This document shows, piece by piece, positions 25,687-33,429 of a stretch of DNA of 64,000 nucleotides. Numbering within the stretch: position 1 is the first letter of the stretch; each line of letters opens with the position of its first letter. The notes beneath the pieces are model-generated. The model ran no database searches. It was not told the DNA's origin and saw only the letters and a program-made list of their open reading frames with translations. The DNA comes from Rhizophagus prolifer (taxonomy: Eukaryota > Glomeromycota > Glomeromycetes > Glomerales > Glomeraceae), in NCBI GenBank assembly GCA_019425655.1, contig NQWY01024827.1, positions 124,001 to 188,000 of the forward strand, in the 5' to 3' direction. Both the position numbers and the translations under genes were made by a program.

Positions 25687-27734
25687 TACCAGATTTTGAT
25701 TCGGTTTTCCGGAGCTACGTACAATTTGTCTCCAGGCTTGATGTCAAATGCTTTTTGAAATGCATCCATATTCACCAGTGGTCCAAAACTTCTGTAATAT
25801 CCCGGCGAATGCGGATCGGTTTTAACCTGGTTGGTCATATACTTGTCTGTAGATTTGGTTCTCCAAACGGTTGCCCAGCTCATAAAGAATCTTTGATCTT
25901 GTGTCAAACCGCTAATTTTTCCAGGATTTCCGTGGTCTTTCAGATACATTTGTAAAGCTGTGTAAGCAACATTAATTCCGCCTAAATCTCCAATGTTTTC
26001 TCCACTAGTGAATTTTCCATTCACGAAACTTCCTTTCACTGGTTCGTATTTATCATACTGCGCTGCCAGCTTTCCCACTTTTTCATCAAAGTTTTTTCTG
26101 TCGCTGTCTGTCCACCAATTGTTCAGGTTTCCATCGCCGTCGAAACGGGAACCGCTGTCATCGAATCCGTGAGAAATCTCGTGTCCTATAACACCACCGA
26201 TTCCGCCAAAGTTAACAGCAGGATCGGCTTTGAAATTGAAAAACGGCGGTTGCAATATCGCTGCCGGAAAGACAATTTCGTTATTCGAAGAACTGTAGTA
26301 GGCATTCACGGTCTGTGGCGACATTCCCCATTCCGTCTTATCTACCGGTTTTCCTACTTTGTCCAGATTCTTCGCATATGTCCATTCTGTGATTTTCTCA
26401 AGATTATCAAAGTAGGTTCCGCCATTGGATGCGAGTTTAAGATTTAATTTTGAATAATCTTTCCACTTGTCCGGATAAGCGATTTTCACTTTGAATTTTG
26501 ATAATTTTTCCAATGCCTTTTCCTTGGTTACTGGCGACATCCATTCAAGATTTTCGATATGGAGCTTGAATGATTTTTTGATGTAATCTACATACGTTTC
26601 CATTTTTTGCTTGGCTTCCGCTGGGAAATTTTTCTCAACGTAAAGTTTTCCAAAAGCTTCTCCTAAAATGCCGTTGATTACTCCAAGTCCACGTTTTTCC
26701 ATAGAACGCTGCTCCTGCTGACCTTGCAGATATTTGGAATAGAAATCAAAGCGGATATTGTCCAGATTCTGGTCCAGATTGCCTGCATTGTTGTTAAGAA
26801 GATCATACTTCATATATTCTTTGATGAGTCCGATATTGTTGTCGGTCATCCAAGAATCCATATTTTGATAATATTTCAATTCGCCAATAATCACTTTGTC
26901 TGTGTTAACGCCAACCGTTTTAAGATAATCCGGAAGGTTGATATTTTTCACCAAAGGTTTTAATTCTTCAACGGTTTTCGGATTGTACCGCAAATTCGCA
27001 TCACGACCTTGTTCCAGAGTTAAAAGGTCTTGTGCCAGTTTTTTCTCGAAATCAACAATTTGCTGAGCTGTTGCGTCCGGATTTTTATTGCCTAAAACCG
27101 TCTCAAGTTTGGCTACATAGTTTTTATACTCAGCTAAAGTTTTGGTATTGGCATCATTTACTTTTTGATAGTAATCTTTGCCTAAACCTAAACTTGGTCC
27201 ACCCAGATAAACCGCGTTCATTACGGAGTTTTTCATGTCTGCACTAACTCGCCATCCATAAAAAGGATTATCTCCGGAAGCTGTAGCTTCGATAAGATAT
27301 TTTTGTAAATCCTTGACGTTTTTAATGGCGTCAATTTTCCCTAATTGTGATTGAATAGGCTTGATACCTTCTGCATTTCGTTTTTTCCAGTCTATGAAAG
27401 TTCCGTACAGTGCCTGGATTTTTTCGCCTTCCGAATTGGGTGCAAATTTCTCCGAAAGCACCTTGTTCAGAATATCCAAAGATGCCACATCCACATCCTC
27501 TCTCAAAGCATTGAAAGAACCCCAACTTGGCTTGTCAGAAGGAATCACAGCGGTTTTCATCCAGCCGCCATTCACATAATTATAGAAGTCATCCTGAGGT
27601 CTCACACTATTGTCCATATAGGAAAGGTTGATGCCTTCATCTTTTGACGTGTTGGTTTGTACGGATTTCTTGCTTGCGGTTTTGTTCTGTGCCGTGACGG
27701 TACTGCCAACATAAAAGGTGGCGCCGACTGTCAT
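25686..27734 (-). CDS. M13-family metallopeptidase (neprilysin/PepO type)
   Basis: 682 residues from ATG 27734. Zinc site: HEISH in VIGHEISHGFDDSG (about 538-551) and the downstream ExxxD motif in GENIGDLGG (about 600-608). The protein ends ENRIKIW, typical of Bacteroidota M13 enzymes. It is an exported oligopeptidase. The start is odd: the visible Met gives TVGATFYVGSTVTAQ, a hydrophobic segment with no basic residues, while the in-frame codons just upstream read KYRKKLSIYL and contain no ATG, GTG or TTG before an in-frame stop. The true start may be a non-standard codon or a mutated one. Confidence 0.9.
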   Translation of the reverse strand: MTVGATFYVGSTVTAQNKTASKKSVQTNTSKDEGINLSYMDNSVRPQDDFYNYVNGGWMKTAVIPSDKPSWGSFNALREDVDVASLDILNKVLSEKFAPNSEGEKIQALYGTFIDWKKRNAEGIKPIQSQLGKIDAIKNVKDLQKYLIEATASGDNPFYGWRVSADMKNSVMNAVYLGGPSLGLGKDYYQKVNDANTKTLAEYKNYVAKLETVLGNKNPDATAQQIVDFEKKLAQDLLTLEQGRDANLRYNPKTVEELKPLVKNINLPDYLKTVGVNTDKVIIGELKYYQNMDSWMTDNNIGLIKEYMKYDLLNNNAGNLDQNLDNIRFDFYSKYLQGQQEQRSMEKRGLGVINGILGEAFGKLYVEKNFPAEAKQKMETYVDYIKKSFKLHIENLEWMSPVTKEKALEKLSKFKVKIAYPDKWKDYSKLNLKLASNGGTYFDNLEKITEWTYAKNLDKVGKPVDKTEWGMSPQTVNAYYSSSNNEIVFPAAILQPPFFNFKADPAVNFGGIGGVIGHEISHGFDDSGSRFDGDGNLNNWWTDSDRKNFDEKVGKLAAQYDKYEPVKGSFVNGKFTSGENIGDLGGINVAYTALQMYLKDHGNPGKISGLTQDQRFFMSWATVWRTKSTDKYMTNQVKTDPHSPGYYRSFGPLVNMDAFQKAFDIKPGDKLYVAPENRIKIW

Positions 27735-27765
27735 CAGGTAAATGCTTAACTTTTTCCGATATTTA

Positions 27766-27801
27766 TAAAAAAATTCCTTCAGTTTTAATTGAAGGAATTT
27801 T
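27766..27801 (-). terminator. Terminator of asnS
   Basis: Stem AAAATTCCTTC / GAAGGAATTTT (27770-27801) with TTTTTTT on the minus strand. The M13 peptidase frame begins just after it. Confidence 0.85.
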
Positions 27802-27827
27802 GCTTTTATTTATTGTCTGAATGATGC

Positions 27828-29238
27828 TTAGAATTCTGCACTTTTCGGTGTTCTTGGGAAAGGAATTACATCTCTGATGTTGGTCATTCCTGTTACAAAA
27901 AGAACCAGTCTTTCCAATCCTAAACCAAATCCGGCGTGCGGAACTGAACCGAATCTTCTAGTGTCAAGATACCACCAAAGTTCTTCTTCGTCAACGTGCA
28001 TTTCTGCCATTTTCTTTTTCAAAACATCCAGTCTCGCTTCTCTTTCAGAACCACCGATAATTTCACCAATTCCAGGGAAAAGGACATCCATTGCTGCAAC
28101 CGTTTTGTTGTCATCGTTCAGCTTCATATAGAATGCTTTGATTTCTTTCGGATAATCGAACAAAACAACTGGGCTTTCAAAATGTTTTTCTACTAAGAAT
28201 CTCTCGTGCTCAGACTGTAAATCGGTTCCCCATTTTTCAACGGGATAAACGAATTTCCCTTTTTTATTTTCCTTAGAATTCAATAAGATTTCAATGGCTT
28301 CTGTGTAAGAAACTCTCTTGAATCTTTTCGCAATCACATTTTCCAGCTTTTCGATAAGACCTTCCGGCAAAACGTTTGTCAAGGAAATCCAAATCGTCTT
28401 TGCAGTTATCCAAAACATATTTAATTACATATTTCAGAAAATCTTCTGCTAAATCGATATTATCTTCCAAATTGTTGAAAGCCACTTCCGGCTCAATCAT
28501 CCAGAACTCAGCCAAGTGACGCGTTGTATTGGAGTTTTCTGCACGGAAAGTTGGACCGAAAGTATAAATTCTCCCCAATCCCATTGCCGCAGTTTCGCCT
28601 TCCAATTGTCCGGAAACTGTCAGGTTAGTTTTTTTACCGAAGAAATCCTGAGAAAAATCTATTTCGCCTTCTTCTGTTTTTGGAATTTGATTAAGGTCGA
28701 AGTTGGTAACGCCGAACATTTCACCAGCGCCTTCTGCATCAGCTCCTGTAATTACAGGCGTATTGATGTAGAAAAACTGATTTTGATTGAAGAAGGAGTG
28801 AATCGCAAAACTCACCGCGTGTCGCACTCTGAAAACTGCTCCAAACAAATTGGTTCTGAATCTCAAATGCGCTTGTTCACGCAATTTTTCCAAACTGTGT
28901 TTCTTAGGTTGAAGAATGGTTGCTTGTAATTCGTCAAAGAAATTATCTCCCAAAACAGTGATTTTCTTAGCGATGATTTCTACAGTTTGACCTGCACCTT
29001 GACTTTCCACCACTTCACCTACAACTTTCAAAGACGAAGCAGTATTGATTTTCTTGATAGTTTCTTCGTCGAAATTTTCAAAATCCACAACCACTTGCAG
29101 ATTATTGATTGTAGAACCGTCATTAAGAGCTATAAAACGGTTAGAACGGAACGCTCTTACCCAACCCTGAACGGTAATGTCGTGATGCAAAACTTTTTTG
29201 TAATCTGCTAATAAGTCTTTAATCGTCTGTCTTTTCAT
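27828..29238 (-). pseudogene. asnS: Asparaginyl-tRNA synthetase, interrupted by a frameshift
   Basis: Class II Asn-tRNA synthetase in two frames. The N-terminal frame (29238 to about 28368, about 290 residues) has the OB-fold anticodon domain ([20 protein letters not shown]) and motif 2 region [21 protein letters not shown]. The C-terminal frame (about 28361 to 27828, 177 residues) carries [27 protein letters not shown] and motif 3 [15 protein letters not shown]. They break between DFLDKRFA and [10 protein letters not shown]. Together they give about 467 residues; the family is about 482, which suggests a loss of roughly 15 codons plus 2 bases. The rest is well conserved, so a sequencing or assembly fault is possible. 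Without AsnRS the cell would need GatCAB. Confidence 0.85.
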
Positions 29239-29281
29239 CGTATAAACTTTGTAAAGTTCCTTCTTTAAAATTAAGTGAGTG

Positions 29282-29289
29282 CAAATTTA
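29282..29289 (-). promoter_or_regulatory. -7 promoter element of asnS
   Basis: TAAATTTG on the minus strand, 43 bases before the asnS start. Confidence 0.5.
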
Positions 29290-29356
29290 GAAAAAAAAGA
29301 CAACCTGAATGTTGTTTATTTGATGTAAATCCCGATATTTATTTTAAATTCAAAAA

Positions 29357-30163
29357 ATGAACACACTTCGTAATGGCGAATTTTTTGGACGGACCAATGA
29401 AAAGCTCAACTTCGATGGATTGACCATTACGGACACAGAATACACGCATCCTTATGTCGATTGGCATTATCACGAGAATCCTTATTTCACTTTTCTGCTT
29501 CAGGGAAATATGACGGAAGGGAACAAGAAAGAAGTCTACGATTGTTCTGCAGGAACTTTGCTTTATCATCATTGGGAAGACGCGCACTACAATATCAAAC
29601 CGGACATTTTTACGCGAGGTTTCCATATCGAAATTACAGAAGAATGGTTTGAGAAATTTCATGTTTCGAAAGAAAATATGGAAGGCAGTTTTAATATCAA
29701 AAATCCTGCTTTCAAATTATTGATTTATCAGATTTTCAAAGAATCAAAATTGAATGATAATTCTTTTGAATTAAGCATTAATCAAACTTTATTGAATCTT
29801 TTTAGCCAATTGTCCAATCAGAAAAGTTACTCTGGAAAGAAACCGGTTTGGGTCAATCAGATTGATGAAATTCTTCACGAGAGTTTTACGGAAAAGTTGA
29901 ATTTAACCGAACTTTCAAAAACTCTGAACATTCATCCGATGCATTTGAGTCGTGATTTTCAAAAATATTTTCAGTGTAACTTGGGAGAATATATCAGAAA
30001 ACTTAAAGTCGAGAAATCATTGATTTTACTTAGTCAAAATGATTCTTTGTCCGAAGTTGCTTTGGAATGCGGATTTGCGGATCAAAGTCATTTTATCCGG
30101 TGTTTTAAAGAAAATATTGGAGTCACGCCATTGAAATTTAAAAATGTTCTGAAAAAACTCTGA
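29357..30163 (+). CDS. AraC-family transcriptional regulator
   Basis: A 268-residue regulator. Residues 1-150 form a cupin-like sensory domain (YPYVDWHYHENPYFTFLLQGN-like text, with HYHENPYFTFLLQG at about 36-49). The C-terminal domain has two HTH motifs: LTELSKTLNIHPMHLSRDFQKYF (about 182-204) and SLSEVALECGFADQSHFIRCFKE (about 230-252), followed by GVTPLKFK. The ligand is unknown. It is upstream of a serine hydrolase gene, with a long inverted repeat between them that argues against a shared transcript. Confidence 0.88.
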   Translation: MNTLRNGEFFGRTNEKLNFDGLTITDTEYTHPYVDWHYHENPYFTFLLQGNMTEGNKKEVYDCSAGTLLYHHWEDAHYNIKPDIFTRGFHIEITEEWFEKFHVSKENMEGSFNIKNPAFKLLIYQIFKESKLNDNSFELSINQTLLNLFSQLSNQKSYSGKKPVWVNQIDEILHESFTEKLNLTELSKTLNIHPMHLSRDFQKYFQCNLGEYIRKLKVEKSLILLSQNDSLSEVALECGFADQSHFIRCFKENIGVTPLKFKNVLKKL

Positions 30164-30167
30164 TTTA

Positions 30168-30275
30168 CCACAAAGACACAAAAGCTTACTTTTATAACAC
30201 AAAGATCACAAGGTTTGACTTCGTCAAATATTAAAATAATTTGTGTTCTTTGTGAAAATCTTTGTGTCTTTGTGG
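30168..30275. repeat. Long inverted repeat, CCACAAAGACACAAA type
   Basis: CCACAAAGACACAAA (30168-30182) pairs perfectly with TTTGTGTCTTTGTGG (30261-30275). Nested inside, CACAAAGATCACAA (30198-30211) pairs with TTGTGTTCTTTGTG (30241-30254) over 13 of 14 bases, and TTTGAC / GTCAAA (30214-30228) forms the tip. The whole can fold into a stem of about 50 bases. Confidence 0.88.
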
Positions 30276-30322
30276 ATCACAACGATGTTAATTTCATTCT
30301 ATTTTTTCCGAAATTCAAAGTT

Positions 30323-30330
30323 TAATTTTG
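30323..30330 (+). promoter_or_regulatory. -7 promoter element of the 30347 serine hydrolase gene
   Basis: TAATTTTG matches TAnnTTTG exactly, 16 bases before the ATG. Confidence 0.6.
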
Positions 30331-30346
30331 TCAGATAAAATTTACA

Positions 30347-31993
30347 ATGAAATCAACTTTTTTATTTCTCCTGATTTTTGTATTCGGATTTTCTCAAAGT
30401 CAAATCGAAAATATCGTTGAGCCTGAAAAAATCGAAAAACCTGTTCAGAAAAAGCATTTGAACCAAATTCTGTTTTTAGATAAAGTAGTTTCAATTGACA
30501 ATCTCCAGGAATCTGATTTTCTTAAAACTATGACTTTTCAGGAAGATAAAGATTTTGAAATCAGGGTTTTCCTGGATAATTCTTTGGTCAATTATCTTTA
30601 TCAGCTTGATGATTCTTTGACTGTTGATGAGTTGCTTAAAAAAGGAAATTACCAATTCAATTTTTATGTTGACGGAAAATTGATTTATACCGAAAATCTA
30701 AATTCCGGAGCGGGAAAAATGGAAGATAAAAAAATTAAAACCAATTTCAGAATTCCGTTTCTGAATACGAAAAATGAAGATTCTTGGGGAAGATATCTTT
30801 GGATGAGGTTTTTCTTTGCAAATGGCGGAATGGACGCTTTGGAAGTCGGAAATCATACTTTGAAAATCGAAATCAAACCATATTTGAAAACTTCAACTCT
30901 GAAAGTTGGAAATGTGATTGCATCAGGCGAAATTCAATTAATTGTTCCGAAAAAAGATGTTTCTGAAGAACAAATTGCGGTTCAAAAAATCAAACAAAAT
31001 AGTGGTTGGCAAATTTCTAATGAGAAAATCAACCAAGAAAAAATCAGACTTCTCAATCAGAAAATTGCTGAAAATAGATTCAGAGAGATTACAGGAATTG
31101 TTGTGATTAATGATGAAAAATTGCTGTTGGAAGAATATTTTAATGGCTATAATAGGGATAGTTTAAATGATACACGTTCGGTCGGGAAATCCTTTTCTTC
31201 AGCTTTGATGGGAATTGCAATCAAAGATGGTTATATCAAAAATGAAAATCAAACTCTGAAAGATTTTTATGATTTGAAACAATTCAAAAATTATTCTCCG
31301 AAAAAAGATAGTGTTACGCTTAAAAGCTTATTGACAATGGGTTCTGCTTTTGACGGAAACGATGAAGATTATGATTCTGCAGGTAACGAGGAAAATATGT
31401 ATCCAACGGATAATTGGGTGAAATTTACTTTGGATTTGCCAATGACTGAAAATAAGATTGGAAAAACTTGGCATTATTTCACCGCAGGAGTTGTTGTTTC
31501 CGGAGATATTCTGGACAAATCGGTTCCGAATGGTTTAAAAGATTATGCAGACAAAAAATTATTTCAACCGCTTGGTATTACGAATTACAAATGGCAATTC
31601 ACACCTCAAAACAAACCTTCTTTAGCAGGTGGATTACGAATGCGAGTTTTGGATTTTGCCAAGTTCGGACAACTTTATAAAAATAATGGAACCTGGAACG
31701 GGAAAAGAATTTTGGAAAAGAATTGGATTCAGAAAACTTTCACCAACTATTTTGCTGATAACAAAGAATCAGAAGGTTACGGTTATCTGTTTTGGCGAAA
31801 AGTTTACAAGGTCGGAAACAAAAGCTATGAATCTTATCAATCCAGCGGAAATGGCGGGAACAAAATTATCATTTTTAAAGATCTTCCTATTGTAATGGTT
31901 ATTACAGCAAAAGCTTATAACAGACCTTATGCACATTCGCAGGTAGATAAAATTGTTCAGGAATATTTACTTCCTTCTGTTTTGAATGAGTGA
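30347..31993 (+). CDS. Exported serine hydrolase, beta-lactamase family
   Basis: A 548-residue exported protein (MKSTFLFLLIFVFGFSQSQ). Residues 25-200 are a non-catalytic beta domain. The catalytic part has the SxxK serine in RSVGKSFSSALMGIA (about 278-292), a tyrosine motif HYFTAGVVVSGDIL (about 376-389) and SSGNGGNKIIIF (about 504-515) near the third active-site position. It resembles class C beta-lactamase/esterase relatives (EstB/6-aminohexanoate-dimer hydrolase type), most often hydrolases of unknown substrate. The longer N-terminal domain distinguishes it from the protein encoded at 5103-6761. Confidence 0.85.
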   Translation: MKSTFLFLLIFVFGFSQSQIENIVEPEKIEKPVQKKHLNQILFLDKVVSIDNLQESDFLKTMTFQEDKDFEIRVFLDNSLVNYLYQLDDSLTVDELLKKGNYQFNFYVDGKLIYTENLNSGAGKMEDKKIKTNFRIPFLNTKNEDSWGRYLWMRFFFANGGMDALEVGNHTLKIEIKPYLKTSTLKVGNVIASGEIQLIVPKKDVSEEQIAVQKIKQNSGWQISNEKINQEKIRLLNQKIAENRFREITGIVVINDEKLLLEEYFNGYNRDSLNDTRSVGKSFSSALMGIAIKDGYIKNENQTLKDFYDLKQFKNYSPKKDSVTLKSLLTMGSAFDGNDEDYDSAGNEENMYPTDNWVKFTLDLPMTENKIGKTWHYFTAGVVVSGDILDKSVPNGLKDYADKKLFQPLGITNYKWQFTPQNKPSLAGGLRMRVLDFAKFGQLYKNNGTWNGKRILEKNWIQKTFTNYFADNKESEGYGYLFWRKVYKVGNKSYESYQSSGNGGNKIIIFKDLPIVMVITAKAYNRPYAHSQVDKIVQEYLLPSVLNE

Positions 31994-31997
31994 TTTT

Positions 31998-32540
31998 TTA
32001 TTCATCCTTTTTCGAAGGAATTAAGAAAACGTCCATCAAACCTTCTGGTAAAAACATCTTGATGAATTTCTCTTCACGATTCACTTCCAGAATCCAGTCT
32101 CTGATAATCGGAATAATGATTTCTTTTCCGGCAAGATTTAGAATGAAATAATTTTGAGCGGTCTGGTCATTGATAGAAACAATATTTCCACAAGTTTTTC
32201 CATCAGCTTCACGGATCTCGAAACCAATCACTTCGTGGTAATAGAATTTTTTCCCGGTCAATGGCGGTAGAGTAGAAAGTGGAAGATAAACACCTTTTCC
32301 AAGCGATTGATTCACCAAGGCTTCGGAAGAATTTTTGAAAGAAATAATTTTGGTGTCTGCTTTGGACCAGGATTGTTTTTCCACAAAAAAAGGAACCAAT
32401 AAACCATTGACTTCTACAAAAATCGATTCCAGTTTGTTGTACATCTCAGGTTGGTCAGTGTCCAGTTTTAAGATAACATTCCCTTGTAATCCGTGTGTTC
32501 TGGTAATCGTTCCTAAAAAATAGCAATCTTCTTTTTTCAT
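31998..32540 (-). CDS. rimM: Ribosome maturation factor RimM
   Basis: About 180 residues. The start MKKEDCYFLGTITRTHGLQG is the RimM N-terminal domain; the PRC-barrel part follows (YYHEVIGFEIREADGKTCGNIVS) with IPIIRDWILEVNREEKFIKMFLPEGLMD at the end. It binds S19 and helps mature the 30S head. ATG 32540 is used; the frame is open upstream only because it crosses the repetitive rpsP tail. It lies 79 bases after rpsP, with a strong hairpin between. Confidence 0.93.
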   Translation of the reverse strand: MKKEDCYFLGTITRTHGLQGNVILKLDTDQPEMYNKLESIFVEVNGLLVPFFVEKQSWSKADTKIISFKNSSEALVNQSLGKGVYLPLSTLPPLTGKKFYYHEVIGFEIREADGKTCGNIVSINDQTAQNYFILNLAGKEIIIPIIRDWILEVNREEKFIKMFLPEGLMDVFLIPSKKDE

Positions 32541-32568
32541 TATTTCCGATGATGAATTTTTATTAAAC

Positions 32569-32599
32569 AACAAAGACACGAAAACTTCGTGTCTTTGTT
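32569..32599 (-). terminator. Strong hairpin between rpsP and rimM
   Basis: AACAAAGACACGAA / TTCGTGTCTTTGTT is a 14-bp perfect stem with a 3-base loop. On the minus strand the tail is TGTTTAATAAAAA, which is not a clean T-run. It may be a partial terminator or attenuator, or an RNA-stability element, lowering rimM relative to rpsP. Confidence 0.6.
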
Positions 32600-32619
32600 T
32601 TGTATCTTTTGTTAAAGAA

Positions 32620-33192
32620 TTAAGCCTGAGTTTCTTCAGTTCCTTCTGCCTCAGCAGTTGGCTCTTCAGTAGCAGCTTCTTCTGTTGCAACTTCCTCAGC
32701 AGGAGCGTTAGCAGCCTCTTCAGCAGCTTTTGCATCAGCCTCAGCTTTCGCAGCAGCATCAATTCTTGCCTGGTTTACTTTTGCTTCAGCTTCCAGAGCT
32801 GCTTTTTTAGCATCAGCTTTAGCCGTTGATAAACCTTCAACTTTTCCTTGTACTTTAGCATCTTTAGCCTCAACCCAAGCAGCGAATCTCTTCTCAGCTT
32901 CAGCCTCGTCAAAAGCACCTTTGGCAACACCACCTTGAAGGTGTTTTTTGTACAAAGCACCTTTGTAAGAAAGGATAGCTCTTGCAGTATCAGTTGGCTG
33001 AGCTCCGTTGTTTAACCACTTTACAGCAGAATCAACGTTCAAATCGATAGTTGCAGGGTTAGTAATTGGGTTGTAAGTTCCTAGTTTCTCGATGAATCTA
33101 CCATCTCTTCTAGCTCTTGAATCTGCAACCACGATGTGGAAAAAAGGTTTCCCTTTTGATCCGTGTCTTTGTAATCTGATTTTTACTGACAT
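32620..33192 (-). CDS. rpsP: 30S ribosomal protein S16 with Ala/Glu-rich tail
   Basis: A 190-residue S16. Residues 1-80 are the conserved protein ([25 protein letters not shown], then [16 protein letters not shown] and [12 protein letters not shown]). Residues 110-190 are an extension of low complexity, first Ala/Lys/Glu ([20 protein letters not shown]) and then very acidic ([19 protein letters not shown]). Extended S16 tails are usual in Bacteroidota. Its promoter is at 33239. rimM follows, but trmD does not: it lies 5 kb away. Confidence 0.95.
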   Translation of the reverse strand: MSVKIRLQRHGSKGKPFFHIVVADSRARRDGRFIEKLGTYNPITNPATIDLNVDSAVKWLNNGAQPTDTARAILSYKGALYKKHLQGGVAKGAFDEAEAEKRFAAWVEAKDAKVQGKVEGLSTAKADAKKAALEAEAKVNQARIDAAAKAEADAKAAEEAANAPAEEVATEEAATEEPTAEAEGTEETQA

Positions 33193-33207
33193 AAATTTTA
33201 AATTTGT

Positions 33208-33267
33208 GGGATCACGTCCCGATTAAATATTAAGTGCGCAAAGATACAAAAAAAGTTCAATGTTCAA
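33208..33267 (-). promoter_or_regulatory. rpsP promoter and leader hairpin
   Basis: On the minus strand TTGAAC (33262-33267), 18 bases of spacing and TATCTTTG (33239-33246) form a good -33/-7 promoter. In the leader, GGGA-N5-TCCC (33208-33220) can fold into a small hairpin 16 bases before the ATG. Confidence 0.65.
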
Positions 33268-33321
33268 TAGCTTGAATTAAAAAATCTAAAAACCTTAAGA
33301 ATAGAACTTTAAACTTTCAAT

Positions 33322-33420
33322 TTTTAGGAGCCGGGAAACTGCTTTCCGTTGCAATTCCTCGCTGGGTCGGCTCCGCTATGCTCCGCCACCTCGCTGCGGG
33401 ATTTCCACTACAATCAGGCT
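33322..33420. repeat. GC-rich intergenic repeat (about 100 bases)
   Basis: A GC-rich island in an AT-rich genome: GGAGCCGGGAAACTGCTTTC begins it, GGCTCCGCTATGCTCCGCC is near the centre, and GGGATTTCCACTACAATCAG ends it. The ends match the pattern of the element at 54171-54247 (GCT.TCC...TC / GGAT..CCA...ATC.GG.CT). It carries no gene. As I recall it, this repeat type is common in Chryseobacterium intergenic regions. Confidence 0.75.
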
Positions 33421-33429
33421 ATTGAAGAA

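Noticed and set aside
32541-32762. N-terminal extension of RimM by 74 codons
   Set aside because: It is an out-of-frame reading of the repetitive Ala/Glu tail of rpsP; ATG 32540 gives the family start.
32620-32870. Low-complexity tail of S16 as a frameshift or contamination
   Set aside because: Ala/Glu-rich S16 extensions are normal in Bacteroidota, and the stop and following hairpin fit.
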